This document shows positions 35,942-44,290 of a stretch of DNA of 64,000 bases, one piece after another (position 1 is the first letter of the stretch; each line of letters opens with the position of its first letter). Location of the stretch: assembly GCF_000516555.1 (NCBI RefSeq), contig NZ_AZSJ01000007.1:979836-1043835 (forward strand). The letters run 5' to 3'. The DNA comes from Afipia sp. P52-10 (lineage in GTDB: Bacteria; Pseudomonadota; Alphaproteobacteria; Rhizobiales; Xanthobacteraceae). The notes beneath the pieces were generated by a model. The model ran no database searches. It was not told the DNA's origin and worked only from the letters and a program-made list of their open reading frames with translations. A program made the translations under genes and the position numbers.

Positions 35942-36412
35942 TTAGCGCACGAACGACGGCTCGATCATCATCTCGCATGTCAGCGAGTTGGCGATGAAGC
36001 ACATCTTATGCGCTTCGGCATGTAGTGCCCTTGCCTTCTGCTCGTCTGACGCAGCATCGAGCGTCACACGCGGCCGCAGCACGATCTGCGTGAACGCACC
36101 ACTGCCGTTCGCCTGTTCAACCATGATCCCCTCGGGCTCGTCCCGGTAGTCGAGCACGATCACGCGGTTCACTGCGCAGAGGTGCAGATACCAGAGCATG
36201 TGACAGGCGGACGCGGAGGCGACCAGCATGTCTTCCGGATTCCAGCGCGCCGGGTCGCCACGAAAGCTCGGATCGGACGAACCTGCAATGTCGGCCTTGC
36301 CCGGCGCGCTGATGACATGCGCCCGCTCATAGGCCTTGTAGCCTGTCGTCCCGCTGCCAGTGTTGCCAGTCCACACCACCGTCGGATGATAATGATGCTG
36401 CTTGCCTGCCAT
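35942..36412 (-). CDS. OsmC family peroxiredoxin-like protein
   Basis: A 156-residue OsmC/Ohr-fold protein that reduces organic hydroperoxides through two cysteines: Cys70 in SASACHMLWYL and Cys138 in AHKMCFIANS. WNPEDMLVASASAC is the family signature. It begins MAGKQHHYHPTVVWTG. A second cysteine at 79 (LHLCAV) is extra. No OhrR-type regulator adjoins it. Confidence 0.92.
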   Translation of the reverse strand: MAGKQHHYHPTVVWTGNTGSGTTGYKAYERAHVISAPGKADIAGSSDPSFRGDPARWNPEDMLVASASACHMLWYLHLCAVNRVIVLDYRDEPEGIMVEQANGSGAFTQIVLRPRVTLDAASDEQKARALHAEAHKMCFIANSLTCEMMIEPSFVR

Positions 36413-36507
36413 GGCCGGCCTCCGGTTCGATGGACGACAATCTCATGATTTCTCGGCGTTTGCACCACCGCTTCGACAGCGGTGCTTGCAAATGAGGAAT
36501 CACGGAA

Positions 36508-36777
36508 TCATGAGCGCGCACTGCCCGAGAGACGCAGCACGAAAACCAGAACTTCGGCGACCGCCTTGTAGAGCTCTTGCGGGATTTCGTCACCGAGGTC
36601 GACATTCGAGAGCGCCCCGGCCAGCACCTCGTTCTCCTCGATCGGAACGTCGTTCGCCTTCGCGATCTCGATGATCTTCTCGCCGATCGTCCCCCTGCCC
36701 TTGGCGACGACGCGGGGCGCTCCCTTCTTGTCGTATTCGAGCGCGATAGCAAGCTGCGGATCGGCCGCGATGCTCAT
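36508..36777 (-). CDS. Stand-alone FlhB C-terminal domain homologue (EscU/YscU/FlhB-C)
   Basis: An 89-residue protein matching only the cytoplasmic C-terminal fragment of FlhB: ALEYDKKGAPRVVAKGRG, IIEIAKANDVPIEENEVLAGAL, DLGDEIPQELYKAVAEVLVFVLRL. The NPTH autocleavage site of full-length FlhB is absent; the protein begins where the cleaved fragment would (PQLAIALEYD). Its start ATG overlaps the stop of the FliK-like gene (ATGA at 36774-36777). Such orphans (FlhX/YlqH-like) may affect export-substrate switching. No other flagellar genes are in the window. Confidence 0.88.
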   Translation of the reverse strand: MSIAADPQLAIALEYDKKGAPRVVAKGRGTIGEKIIEIAKANDVPIEENEVLAGALSNVDLGDEIPQELYKAVAEVLVFVLRLSGSARS

Positions 36778-38312
36778 GTGGCGCGGTCCAGGAAATATCC
36801 GGCCCGCCTGGCCGGGCGTGGCGGCGCGCCCTCGCCGACGATGATATCGCCCGGCTCCAGCTCTGCTTGGCGAAGCGCCAATCCCAGCGCGTCGGTGCTG
36901 GCGCGCAATTGCGTCGCCGTTTCCGGCCGCTCCGCCCACATCCGCACGGCGGTCTTGTCGCCGACCAGCGAGATCAGCGCATGCACCGGACCCGCCGGCT
37001 CCACATCCAGGCTGAAGCGTGCACGCCAGACTCGCGATGAGGATGCCCCCTCATCGCTCTCCTTGCCGCCGTCGCGGGCGATCTCGAATTGAGCGACGGC
37101 CGTGCCCTGCGGCATCGCAAAGGGAATTTCGAAACTCCAGCGCTGCGCGGCCACCGTCTGGTTCGGGTTGGCGAATTCCGGCCGGTCCGGCAAGGAGGCA
37201 ATTTGCAGAAGTGTTTGCCTCGCGATGGCGGCATCGGTCTGATCGAGCAGTTGCCGCCCCATGCTGACGGACGGCATGTCGCTATCAATCGACGGGCGGG
37301 CCACAGGTTGGGCCGATGGGGCAGCGCCACGAAACGGCGGCGCCGGTTCGGTGGCCTGGAGATCGGCCGCCGTATTGCGCGACATCGCAGCCGTTTCCGG
37401 CTGCCGCGGCGGCGGCGCATTGCCGATATCCTGCAACGTCCGCGCCGTCGCGTTGCGAAGTGCGGTCTCGATCTCACGCATCAGGCCCGGCGTGTTCTGC
37501 TGGAGAACCGCATCTGTTAGCGCGGCAGCAGCAGGCGCAAGCGGCGGTGCGGCCATACGCAGCGCGTCGGCCGCCATTCCTTGCGGCGTGGCTTGCGGCA
37601 CGGGCGCGTTCGCCGGTGCTGCCTGCCCAAGCCAGTTCGACAGCACCTGCCGCAAAACGATCAAGCCGGCTTTCAGATCCGGCATCCCGGATGGCATCGT
37701 CCCGCCTCGCGCCAGCGAAGATTCCAGGAACAGGCCGGACTTCTGGAAAGCCTGCCGCACATCATCGCCGGTCAGCGTCGTGTCGAGTTGCAACCGCGCA
37801 CCAAGCAACTGTGCTGCCGCGCTCTGCACCGGCTGCGGCAAACTCTCAGAGGCGACGATCACCGGAAGATTGGCAAACAGTGGCGAAAGCCCGGCCTGTT
37901 TCGGTGCTGCAGCTTGCACCGCGCGCGCAAGCGCTGCGCTCTCCATTGCACTGGGCAAGCCTTGCGCCATCTGTGCCGTCCTGGGCTGATCGGCGATCGC
38001 TCCCGACGCGATCGTTGCAGGCCCATGCGGAGCGCCCGCGCCGTCAGCGGCTTGCGCCTGCGAGACGATCGTCAGGCGGACGCCATCCGTGGCCTGCGAC
38101 ACCGCAAGTTTCAGGCTGGCGCCGGGCTGCAGCATCACCTCCGACAGGACATCGATGGCGAGCCCCTCGATCGCGATCCGCACCATGTTGGCGCTGCGCA
38201 TCGCGAGCACGCGCGCGTCGATCACAGTCCCCGGTACCAACGCGAGGTCAGGCGCAGCGGCACCGGCAGCTTGGGAGACTGGAATGAGCAGCGGGCTCGA
38301 GATCGACGGCAT
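36774..38312 (-). CDS. FliK-like protein (flagellar hook-length control family)
   Basis: A 512-residue protein, rich in Ala, Pro and Gln through the first 370 residues, as in FliK proteins, which act as molecular rulers. The C-terminal Flg_hook domain is at about 385-490: AQRWSFEIPFAMPQG, FEIARDGG, WRARFSLDVEPAGPVHALISLVGD and TQLRASTDALGLALRQAEL. In Bacillus the ylqG-ylqH pair has the same arrangement with an FlhB-C gene. Since it is outside any flagellar cluster, a role in an unrelated secretion process or moonlighting in flagellar export are both open. The gene is followed by the FlhB-C gene with a four-base overlap. Confidence 0.85.
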   Translation of the reverse strand: MPSISSPLLIPVSQAAGAAAPDLALVPGTVIDARVLAMRSANMVRIAIEGLAIDVLSEVMLQPGASLKLAVSQATDGVRLTIVSQAQAADGAGAPHGPATIASGAIADQPRTAQMAQGLPSAMESAALARAVQAAAPKQAGLSPLFANLPVIVASESLPQPVQSAAAQLLGARLQLDTTLTGDDVRQAFQKSGLFLESSLARGGTMPSGMPDLKAGLIVLRQVLSNWLGQAAPANAPVPQATPQGMAADALRMAAPPLAPAAAALTDAVLQQNTPGLMREIETALRNATARTLQDIGNAPPPRQPETAAMSRNTAADLQATEPAPPFRGAAPSAQPVARPSIDSDMPSVSMGRQLLDQTDAAIARQTLLQIASLPDRPEFANPNQTVAAQRWSFEIPFAMPQGTAVAQFEIARDGGKESDEGASSSRVWRARFSLDVEPAGPVHALISLVGDKTAVRMWAERPETATQLRASTDALGLALRQAELEPGDIIVGEGAPPRPARRAGYFLDRAT

Positions 38313-38416
38313 GGGACGAATGACGTGGCCCGAAAGCGACGGGCGTCCTTTCAGGCGGCTACGCTAGTCCAGCGTCCTAAACGGGCTGTTAACCGTTTCA
38401 ACGGTCGGGCTCGAAT

Positions 38417-39082
38417 CTAGAGCTGAGCCATCACGCTTCCCAACCCGATAATATGTGCCAGCATGCGAAGCTCCCGCTTCTGCTCGGCGCTGAGCTGGGC
38501 AAAGAACGGACCCGCCGCAGCCTTCAATTGCACGAATTCGGCACTATCCGGCCGCAGGTCGGAGGCCCCGCCGGATTTCTTCGCCTCGTGCAGCCGCACC
38601 GCCAGTGTCCGCAGCGCGGTTTCGACCGCGGGCCAGGATTTTTCCTGCGCCGGAGTCAGCTTCAACCTCGTCTTGATCGCATCGATCTGCAGATCGCTCA
38701 GCAGCGTGTAGGACGACTGCTGCCGCCGCAGAATGCTGCCTTTGGGCCGCGGGCGCGGTATCGGCGGCGGCTCAGTCAACGGCTGCGGATCGCCGAGGGG
38801 CTGCGGCAGCGCGTTGATCGAGTCCGCAGCAGCATAGCTCTGCCGCAGCGAGTCTCCACGAGAGAACAACAACGGATCGGACGTGAGCTGAGGCAGATCA
38901 AGGTGCAGCCGGTCGCGCTTGTTCTCGCGGTTCGACGACGGATAAGCCGCCTCGGTTTGCGAGATCTCCGTCCGGCCCGCAAATTCGAGCCACGGAAAAC
39001 CGTCCAAACCCATGGCAAAGTAGCCAGCGGCAATCCCGCCGGCGATCGCCGCGCAAGCCAAAATCGGTCCTGCAGCCCTCAT
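38417..39082 (-). CDS. Periplasmic protein resembling Spy/CpxP (LTxxQ) family
   Basis: A 221-residue protein with one N-terminal membrane or signal segment (ILACAAIAGGIAAGYFAM). A proline-rich middle (PLTEPPPIPRPRPKG) follows, then a helical C-terminal half with LKLTPAQEKSWPAVETALR and FFAQLSAEQKRELRML. The LTPAQ and LSAEQ repeats recall the LTxxQ motifs of Spy/CpxP periplasmic chaperones. It lies 104 bp upstream of the FliK-like gene, possibly in the same transcript. Function unproven. Confidence 0.78.
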   Translation of the reverse strand: MRAAGPILACAAIAGGIAAGYFAMGLDGFPWLEFAGRTEISQTEAAYPSSNRENKRDRLHLDLPQLTSDPLLFSRGDSLRQSYAAADSINALPQPLGDPQPLTEPPPIPRPRPKGSILRRQQSSYTLLSDLQIDAIKTRLKLTPAQEKSWPAVETALRTLAVRLHEAKKSGGASDLRPDSAEFVQLKAAAGPFFAQLSAEQKRELRMLAHIIGLGSVMAQL

Positions 39083-39280
39083 CCTTGCGACGGCCTCCGG
39101 CCGTCCCTCGCTCCGCGATCCTCAGATGTGCTCGCAAATGCTGATTAATAGTGTCTTAACCATGCGCGGATTGCGGCGGAGTGAAGGCCTTCGCCTTAGC
39201 AGCTCGGCAACGTTAACGTCGCCCTAACCACACGGCGCAATTGTCCGGAACGTCGGCCCAGATGCTGGTTTAATCGGGGC

Positions 39281-39565
39281 ATGACCCGAACGCCGAGCCG
39301 ATTTGCCGAGATGGTTTCGGCAGCCGCTGCACGCCTTGAGGCACGGCGCAGCCGCGCGCTGGTTCCGTTGCCGCAGGAAACGCCCGCAACCGAATTCGAC
39401 AAATTCAGCGGTCTTGGCGCGACCTTCATCGCGCATCTAATTGCAATGCGCGACCGCGCCCCGCAAATGCGCAAGCGCCAGCGGATCTCCGCAGGCGAAG
39501 CCAGCGCCTCCTATGAGCAAGCCGCCCCGCACGACGAGAGCACCATCCCGATCAAGGAATCTTAG
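39281..39565 (+). CDS. Hypothetical protein, 94 aa
   Basis: A small soluble protein, basic in the first half (FAEMVSAAAARLEARRSRAL) and with a probable helix (FIAHLIAMRDRAPQMRKRQRIS). No signal peptide and no known domain. The gene is divergent from the CpxP-like gene and convergent with the ATP12 gene. A GGGGC lies before the ATG. Confidence 0.6.
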   Translation: MTRTPSRFAEMVSAAAARLEARRSRALVPLPQETPATEFDKFSGLGATFIAHLIAMRDRAPQMRKRQRISAGEASASYEQAAPHDESTIPIKES

Positions 39566-39687
39566 GGCTGGCGATCCGGCTCGAACGCTTTCGGCCTGTG
39601 CATCAGCGGGTTAAGCGCCCCCGTGATCAAGGAGGCGAAAGCCCTTCGTGTCGAGCATGAATTGCTTCAAGCACGACACCCACGGCG

Positions 39688-40464
39688 CTACGAGCCCATT
39701 GCTTTCAGCACCAGCGCCGCCGCTTTGAACTCGGTCTCCCGCGCCGCGCGCCGCGCGGCGGCAAGGTCGTCGAACCCCCACGTCTCCAGATTCCAATCCT
39801 CATCCAGATGCGCAGCCGACCAGATCGCGGCACCGTCGCAAACGTCATGCATCAACGCCAGCGACAACAGTGCCGAGCCAGTCAAGCTCGTCACCGAGTG
39901 CAACGCGCCCACACGCCATGGATCGGATGGCATGGCTTTGCGCGCCGCGGTCAACGCATGATCGGGCTGTGCGACGTGAACAACGCCCTGCGCCAAGACG
40001 AACCGGGCGCCAAGTTCATCGGCGGCCCAGCGGACGATCGGATCCCAGGCTGCCGCTTGCCGCGCAACCAACCCATCCGGTCCTTCGGCGCGGTAGAACA
40101 GCAGATCGGAGCCGAGGTACTTGATCACATCGGCGGCGACCTCCTCGCACCGGTCCGTCACACCATCGATAATGCTGTTGACCAGCCGGCTTAGCGGCAT
40201 CCGCGACGGATCGATGACGTCCGTCTGCGCATCCCATTCGTCGCGGAGGGCCTCGGCGATCGGCCTGCGCGGCACGGCGAGCGCGCGGCGCGCCGGGGTC
40301 CGCAACGTCTTGCCGTCGAGGCTGATCGCAAATCCCTCAGGCACCTCAGCAACCTCGACCATCTTGTAGAAGCGGTTGCGCAGGATCGGTCGCGCGGCCT
40401 TGCGGGCCAGTTCGTTAGGATCGCCCGGCTGTTCGCCACTATCGTCTTCAAACAATTCACGCAT
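39688..40464 (-). CDS. ATP12-family F1-ATPase assembly chaperone
   Basis: A 258-residue protein of the ATP12 family, which helps the F1 alpha subunit assemble in mitochondria and alphaproteobacteria. It has RFYKMVEVAEVPEGFAISLDGKTLRTPARR, then EWDAQTDVIDPSRMPLSRLVNS and WDPIVRWAADELGARF, all characteristic. The conserved acidic end (DLAAARRAARETEFKAAALVL) is present. It starts at 40464 and is transcribed alone. Confidence 0.95.
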   Translation of the reverse strand: MRELFEDDSGEQPGDPNELARKAARPILRNRFYKMVEVAEVPEGFAISLDGKTLRTPARRALAVPRRPIAEALRDEWDAQTDVIDPSRMPLSRLVNSIIDGVTDRCEEVAADVIKYLGSDLLFYRAEGPDGLVARQAAAWDPIVRWAADELGARFVLAQGVVHVAQPDHALTAARKAMPSDPWRVGALHSVTSLTGSALLSLALMHDVCDGAAIWSAAHLDEDWNLETWGFDDLAAARRAARETEFKAAALVLKAMGS

Positions 40465-40685
40465 CCGACGCTCTTAACCCGCTTCAGCCTTTGAGGTTTG
40501 TGCGTTGCAGCACAAATTCCGCAACGGAATCAAGCAGAAATGACTTCCCATGCTTGCTTCGCTCATATTGAATAGTTCTAATTCAAAACTTGGAATCGAC
40601 CGAAAGAAATAACGACAACCGCTTTGGCGGGCTTGAGGAAACTAGACCACGCGGCGGCGTTCATGACTGCGTGGAAGAGGTAGGA

Positions 40686-42467
40686 ATGAAACCGACGAAT
40701 ATCGCGGCCCCCGACTACTTCCACAAAGTGGTCGATTGCCAATGGGCTTGTCCGGCGCATACTCCAGTTCCCGAATACATCAGATTGATCGCGGCCGGGC
40801 GTTACACCGACGCCTACATGATCAATTGGAAATCCAACGTCTTCCCCGGAATTCTCGGACGCACCTGTGATCGTCCTTGCGAACCGGCTTGTCGCCGGGT
40901 CCGCGTCGAGGAGGAACCGGTCGCGATCTGCCGACTGAAGCGCGTCGCCGCTGACTATAAAGACGACGTGAAGCTGCGGATGCCACCGCCGGCCAAGGCG
41001 AAGAACGGCAAGCGTATCGCCCTGGTCGGTGCTGGCCCCTCCTCGCTCACCGTTGCCCGCGATCTCGCCCCGCTCGGTTATGAATGCATGGTGTTCGACG
41101 GCGACAAGCGCGCCGGCGGCATGATCCGCTCGCAGATTCCGAAGTTCCGCTTGCCCGACAGCGTCATCGACGAGGAGACCGGCTATATCCTCGACCTCGG
41201 CGTCGAGTTCCGGGGCGGCGAATACGTCAGCAGCATGAAAGCGCTGCTCGCGGAGGGTTTCGATGCGGTCTTCGTCGGCTCCGGCGCCCCGCGCGGTCGC
41301 GATCTCGACCTTCCGGGACGGAAGGAAGCCGCCGCCAACATCCATATCGGCATCGACTGGCTATCGAACATCTCGTTTGGCCACCTGAGCACGATCGGCA
41401 AGCGCGTCATCGTGCTTGGCGGCGGCAACACCGCGATGGACTGCTGCCGCTCCGCCCGCCGCCTCGGCGGCGAAGACGTGAAGGTGATCGTGCGCTCCGG
41501 CTTCGACGAGATGAAAGCGTCGCCCTGGGAGAAGGAAGACGCCGCCCGCGAAGGCATTCCGATCCATAACTTCCTGGTGCCGAAGGCCTTCCTGCACGAG
41601 AACGGCAAGCTCGTCGGCATGACCTTCGAGAAGGTGAAGGCGGAGTACGATGCCAAGGGCCGCCGCAAGCTGGTGAATGCCGGCGAACCGGACCAGACCT
41701 TCGCATGCGACGACGTGCTGGTCGCCGTCGGCCAGGAGAACGCGTTCCCCTGGATCGAGCGCGATATCGGCATCGATTTCGACGAATGGGGTATGCCGGT
41801 CGTCAACGAGACCACGTTCCGTTCCTCGCATCCGAAGGTCTTCTTCGGTGGCGACGCCGCATTCGGGCCGAAGAACATCATCTGGGCGGTCGCGCACGGC
41901 CACGAGGCCGCGGTCTCGATCGACAAGATGCTGAACGGCGAGGACATGACCCACCGTCCCCTCCCCGCTACCACACTGGTCAGCCAGAAGATGGGCATCC
42001 ACGAGTGGTCCTATAAGAACGAGGTGATGCTCGACGAGCGCTATGCGGTGCCGCATCGCGAAAACAAGATCGCGCTGGCCGACATCAAGGCGGAGGTCGA
42101 GCTGGGCTTCGATCCCAAGCTGGCGCTCGCGGAAGCAGGCCGCTGCCTGAACTGCGACGTGCAGACCGTGTTCACCGCGCCCTTGTGCATCGAGTGCGAC
42201 GCCTGCGTCGATATCTGCCCGATGGATTGCATCACCTTCACCAAGGACGGCGATGAGGACGACCTGCGGACGCGCTTGCGCGCGCCTGCGAACAACACGC
42301 ACCAGGCGCTCTACCTCGCCGACGGTCTGAAGACCGGCCGGGTGATGGTGAAGGACGAGGACGTCTGCCTGCACTGCGGCTTGTGCGCGGAACGGTGCCC
42401 CACCGGCGCATGGGACATGAACAAATTCTATCTCGAAATGACTCACGCAGGCCCGGCATGCCGATAG
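40686..42467 (+). CDS. GltD-like FAD oxidoreductase with ferredoxin domains, KorAB partner
   Basis: A 593-residue iron-sulfur flavoprotein. Residues 1-110 are the GltD/DPD-type N-terminal cysteine domain (CQWACPAHTPVPEY and CDRPCEPACRR). FAD-binding LVGAGPSSL is near 114 and the NAD(P) loop GGGNTAMDC near 244. Two [4Fe-4S] ferredoxin clusters are at about 500 (CIECDACVDICPMDC) and 560 (CLHCGLCAERCPTGA). It probably moves electrons between reduced ferredoxin or KorAB and NAD(P)H. The ATG at 40686 follows AGG. Its stop overlaps the korA start by ten bases, so it is translated with korAB. Confidence 0.92.
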   Translation: MKPTNIAAPDYFHKVVDCQWACPAHTPVPEYIRLIAAGRYTDAYMINWKSNVFPGILGRTCDRPCEPACRRVRVEEEPVAICRLKRVAADYKDDVKLRMPPPAKAKNGKRIALVGAGPSSLTVARDLAPLGYECMVFDGDKRAGGMIRSQIPKFRLPDSVIDEETGYILDLGVEFRGGEYVSSMKALLAEGFDAVFVGSGAPRGRDLDLPGRKEAAANIHIGIDWLSNISFGHLSTIGKRVIVLGGGNTAMDCCRSARRLGGEDVKVIVRSGFDEMKASPWEKEDAAREGIPIHNFLVPKAFLHENGKLVGMTFEKVKAEYDAKGRRKLVNAGEPDQTFACDDVLVAVGQENAFPWIERDIGIDFDEWGMPVVNETTFRSSHPKVFFGGDAAFGPKNIIWAVAHGHEAAVSIDKMLNGEDMTHRPLPATTLVSQKMGIHEWSYKNEVMLDERYAVPHRENKIALADIKAEVELGFDPKLALAEAGRCLNCDVQTVFTAPLCIECDACVDICPMDCITFTKDGDEDDLRTRLRAPANNTHQALYLADGLKTGRVMVKDEDVCLHCGLCAERCPTGAWDMNKFYLEMTHAGPACR

Positions 42468-44290
42468 AAGCAGTCAACGATTTCGTCATCCGCTTCGCCA
42501 ACGTTAACGGCTCGGGCTCCGCGTCCGCCAACGAGATGTTCGCACGCGCAATCATGCGCATGGGCGTGACGGTGGCGCCACGCAACGTGTTCCCGTCCAA
42601 CATCCAGGGGCTGCCGACGTGGTACGAGATCCGTGTCTCGGGCAAGGGCTACTTGGGCGCCCGCGGCGGCACCGACTTCATGGTGGCGATGAACCCGCAA
42701 ACGTTCAACGCCGACGTCGCGTCGATCGAGCCGGACGGCTATCTGCTCTACGACAACACCCGCGCCATGCCACCGGGCAAGATGCGCACCGACATCAACG
42801 TAATTGGGGTTCCGCTCACGGAGATCTGCAACAAGGAATACACCGACCCCCGCCAGCGGCAGCTGTTCAAGAACATCATCTGCCTCGGCGTCTTGACCCA
42901 ACTGTTCGGCATGGACTTCGCCGAAGTCGAAAAGCTGATCGGTGAACAGTATCGCGGAAAGGACAAGCTGATCCCGCCCAACGTCCATGCGTTGCATCTT
43001 GGCAAGGACTGGGCGCAGGCGAACCTCAAGCCGATCGGTCTGCGTATCGAGCGTGCGAACGACGTCGGTGATCGCATCCTGCTCGAAGGCAATGCCGCCG
43101 CCGCGCTCGGCGCAGTCTATGGCGGTGCGACGGTGTGCGGCTGGTATCCGATCACGCCCTCCTCCTCGCTGGCGGAAGCCTTCGCCACTTACTGCAAGAA
43201 GTTCCGGCACGATCCGGAAAACAAGCAGGCGAAGTATGCCATCGTTCAGGCGGAGGACGAACTCGCCTCGATCGGCATGGTGATCGGCGCGGCCTGGAAC
43301 GGCGCCCGTGCCTTCACCGCGACCTCCGGCCCTGGCATCTCGCTGATGCAGGAGTTTCTGGGCTTCGCCTATTTCGCGGAAATTCCAGCCGTCGTTTTCG
43401 ACGTGCAGCGCGCCGGCCCCTCGACCGGTATGCCGACGCGGACGCAGCAGTGCGACATCCTCTCGTGCGCCTATGCATCCCACGGCGACACCAAGCATGT
43501 GCTGGTGATCCCCGAAGACCCCGCGGAGACATTCGATTTCGCCGCCGACGCCTTCGACTTCGCCGATCGACTGCAGACGCCGGTGTTCGTGATGATCGAT
43601 CTCGATATCGGCATGAACCATCGGTTGTGCCGGCCGCTCGCCTGGGACGACAAGCGCCAATATGACCGCGGCAAGGTGCTGTCGGCGGAGGATCTGGAAA
43701 AGGCGAAGGATTTCGGCCGTTACATGGACGTGGACGGCGACGGCATCCCCTTCCGCACATATCCCGGCACCCACGCCCAGAAGGGCGCATTCTTCACCCG
43801 CGGCACGTCGCACGACAGCCGCGCGCGGTACAGCGAACAGGGGTCGACCTATGTCGACGGCATGCAGCGGCTGCTGCGCAAGCTCGATAGCGCCAAGGAG
43901 ATCCTGCCGAAGCCGCTGCGCAAGAATGCCAATGAGGCCACACGCTACGGCGTGATCTATTACGGCTCCACGTCGCCGGCGATGAACGAGGCTGCCGAGA
44001 CACTGGCCGAGAACGGCCACCATCTCAACATGCTGCGTGTCCGCGCCTTCCCGTTCCACCAGGACGTCGCGAGCTTCATCGCCGACCACGACTTCGTGTT
44101 CATCGTCGAGCAGAACCGCGATTCGCAGATGCGATCGCTGATCGTCAACGAGCTCGGCATCGATCCGGTCCGCCTCGTTCCGATCCTGCACTATGACGGC
44201 ACGCCGATCACGGCCCGCTTCATCGCCGGCGCCATCGGCGACCGCCTCGACACGCTCAAGGTTCGCCCGCTTCGCAAGGCTGTCTCATGA
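42458..44290 (+). CDS. korA: 2-oxoacid:ferredoxin oxidoreductase alpha(-gamma) subunit
   Basis: A 610-residue subunit. Residues 1-200 are the gamma domain (FVIRFANVNGSGSASANEMF, then GARGGTDFMVAM). From about 215 the pyrimidine-binding alpha domain follows, with GWYPITPSSSLAEAF at about 228 and TATSGPGISLMQEFLGFAYFAEIP. The arrangement is that of KorA, the 2-oxoglutarate:ferredoxin oxidoreductase subunit, though pyruvate or branched-chain acids cannot be excluded. Its ATG overlaps the flavoprotein stop by ten bases, and its own stop overlaps korB by four (ATGA). Confidence 0.92.
   Translation: MPIEAVNDFVIRFANVNGSGSASANEMFARAIMRMGVTVAPRNVFPSNIQGLPTWYEIRVSGKGYLGARGGTDFMVAMNPQTFNADVASIEPDGYLLYDNTRAMPPGKMRTDINVIGVPLTEICNKEYTDPRQRQLFKNIICLGVLTQLFGMDFAEVEKLIGEQYRGKDKLIPPNVHALHLGKDWAQANLKPIGLRIERANDVGDRILLEGNAAAALGAVYGGATVCGWYPITPSSSLAEAFATYCKKFRHDPENKQAKYAIVQAEDELASIGMVIGAAWNGARAFTATSGPGISLMQEFLGFAYFAEIPAVVFDVQRAGPSTGMPTRTQQCDILSCAYASHGDTKHVLVIPEDPAETFDFAADAFDFADRLQTPVFVMIDLDIGMNHRLCRPLAWDDKRQYDRGKVLSAEDLEKAKDFGRYMDVDGDGIPFRTYPGTHAQKGAFFTRGTSHDSRARYSEQGSTYVDGMQRLLRKLDSAKEILPKPLRKNANEATRYGVIYYGSTSPAMNEAAETLAENGHHLNMLRVRAFPFHQDVASFIADHDFVFIVEQNRDSQMRSLIVNELGIDPVRLVPILHYDGTPITARFIAGAIGDRLDTLKVRPLRKAVS

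Noticed and set aside
36508-38312. Type III secretion or flagellar cluster
   Set aside because: Only the FliK-like and FlhB-C-like genes are present; neighbours are unrelated.
39245-39275. GGAAC...GGTT resembling a stress promoter just before the gene at 39281
   Set aside because: The spacer is too short and the motif ends only about 10 bases from the ATG, leaving no leader.
42443-44191. 582-codon minus-strand frame opposite korA
   Set aside because: Antisense shadow; korA on the plus strand has all family motifs and coupled neighbours.
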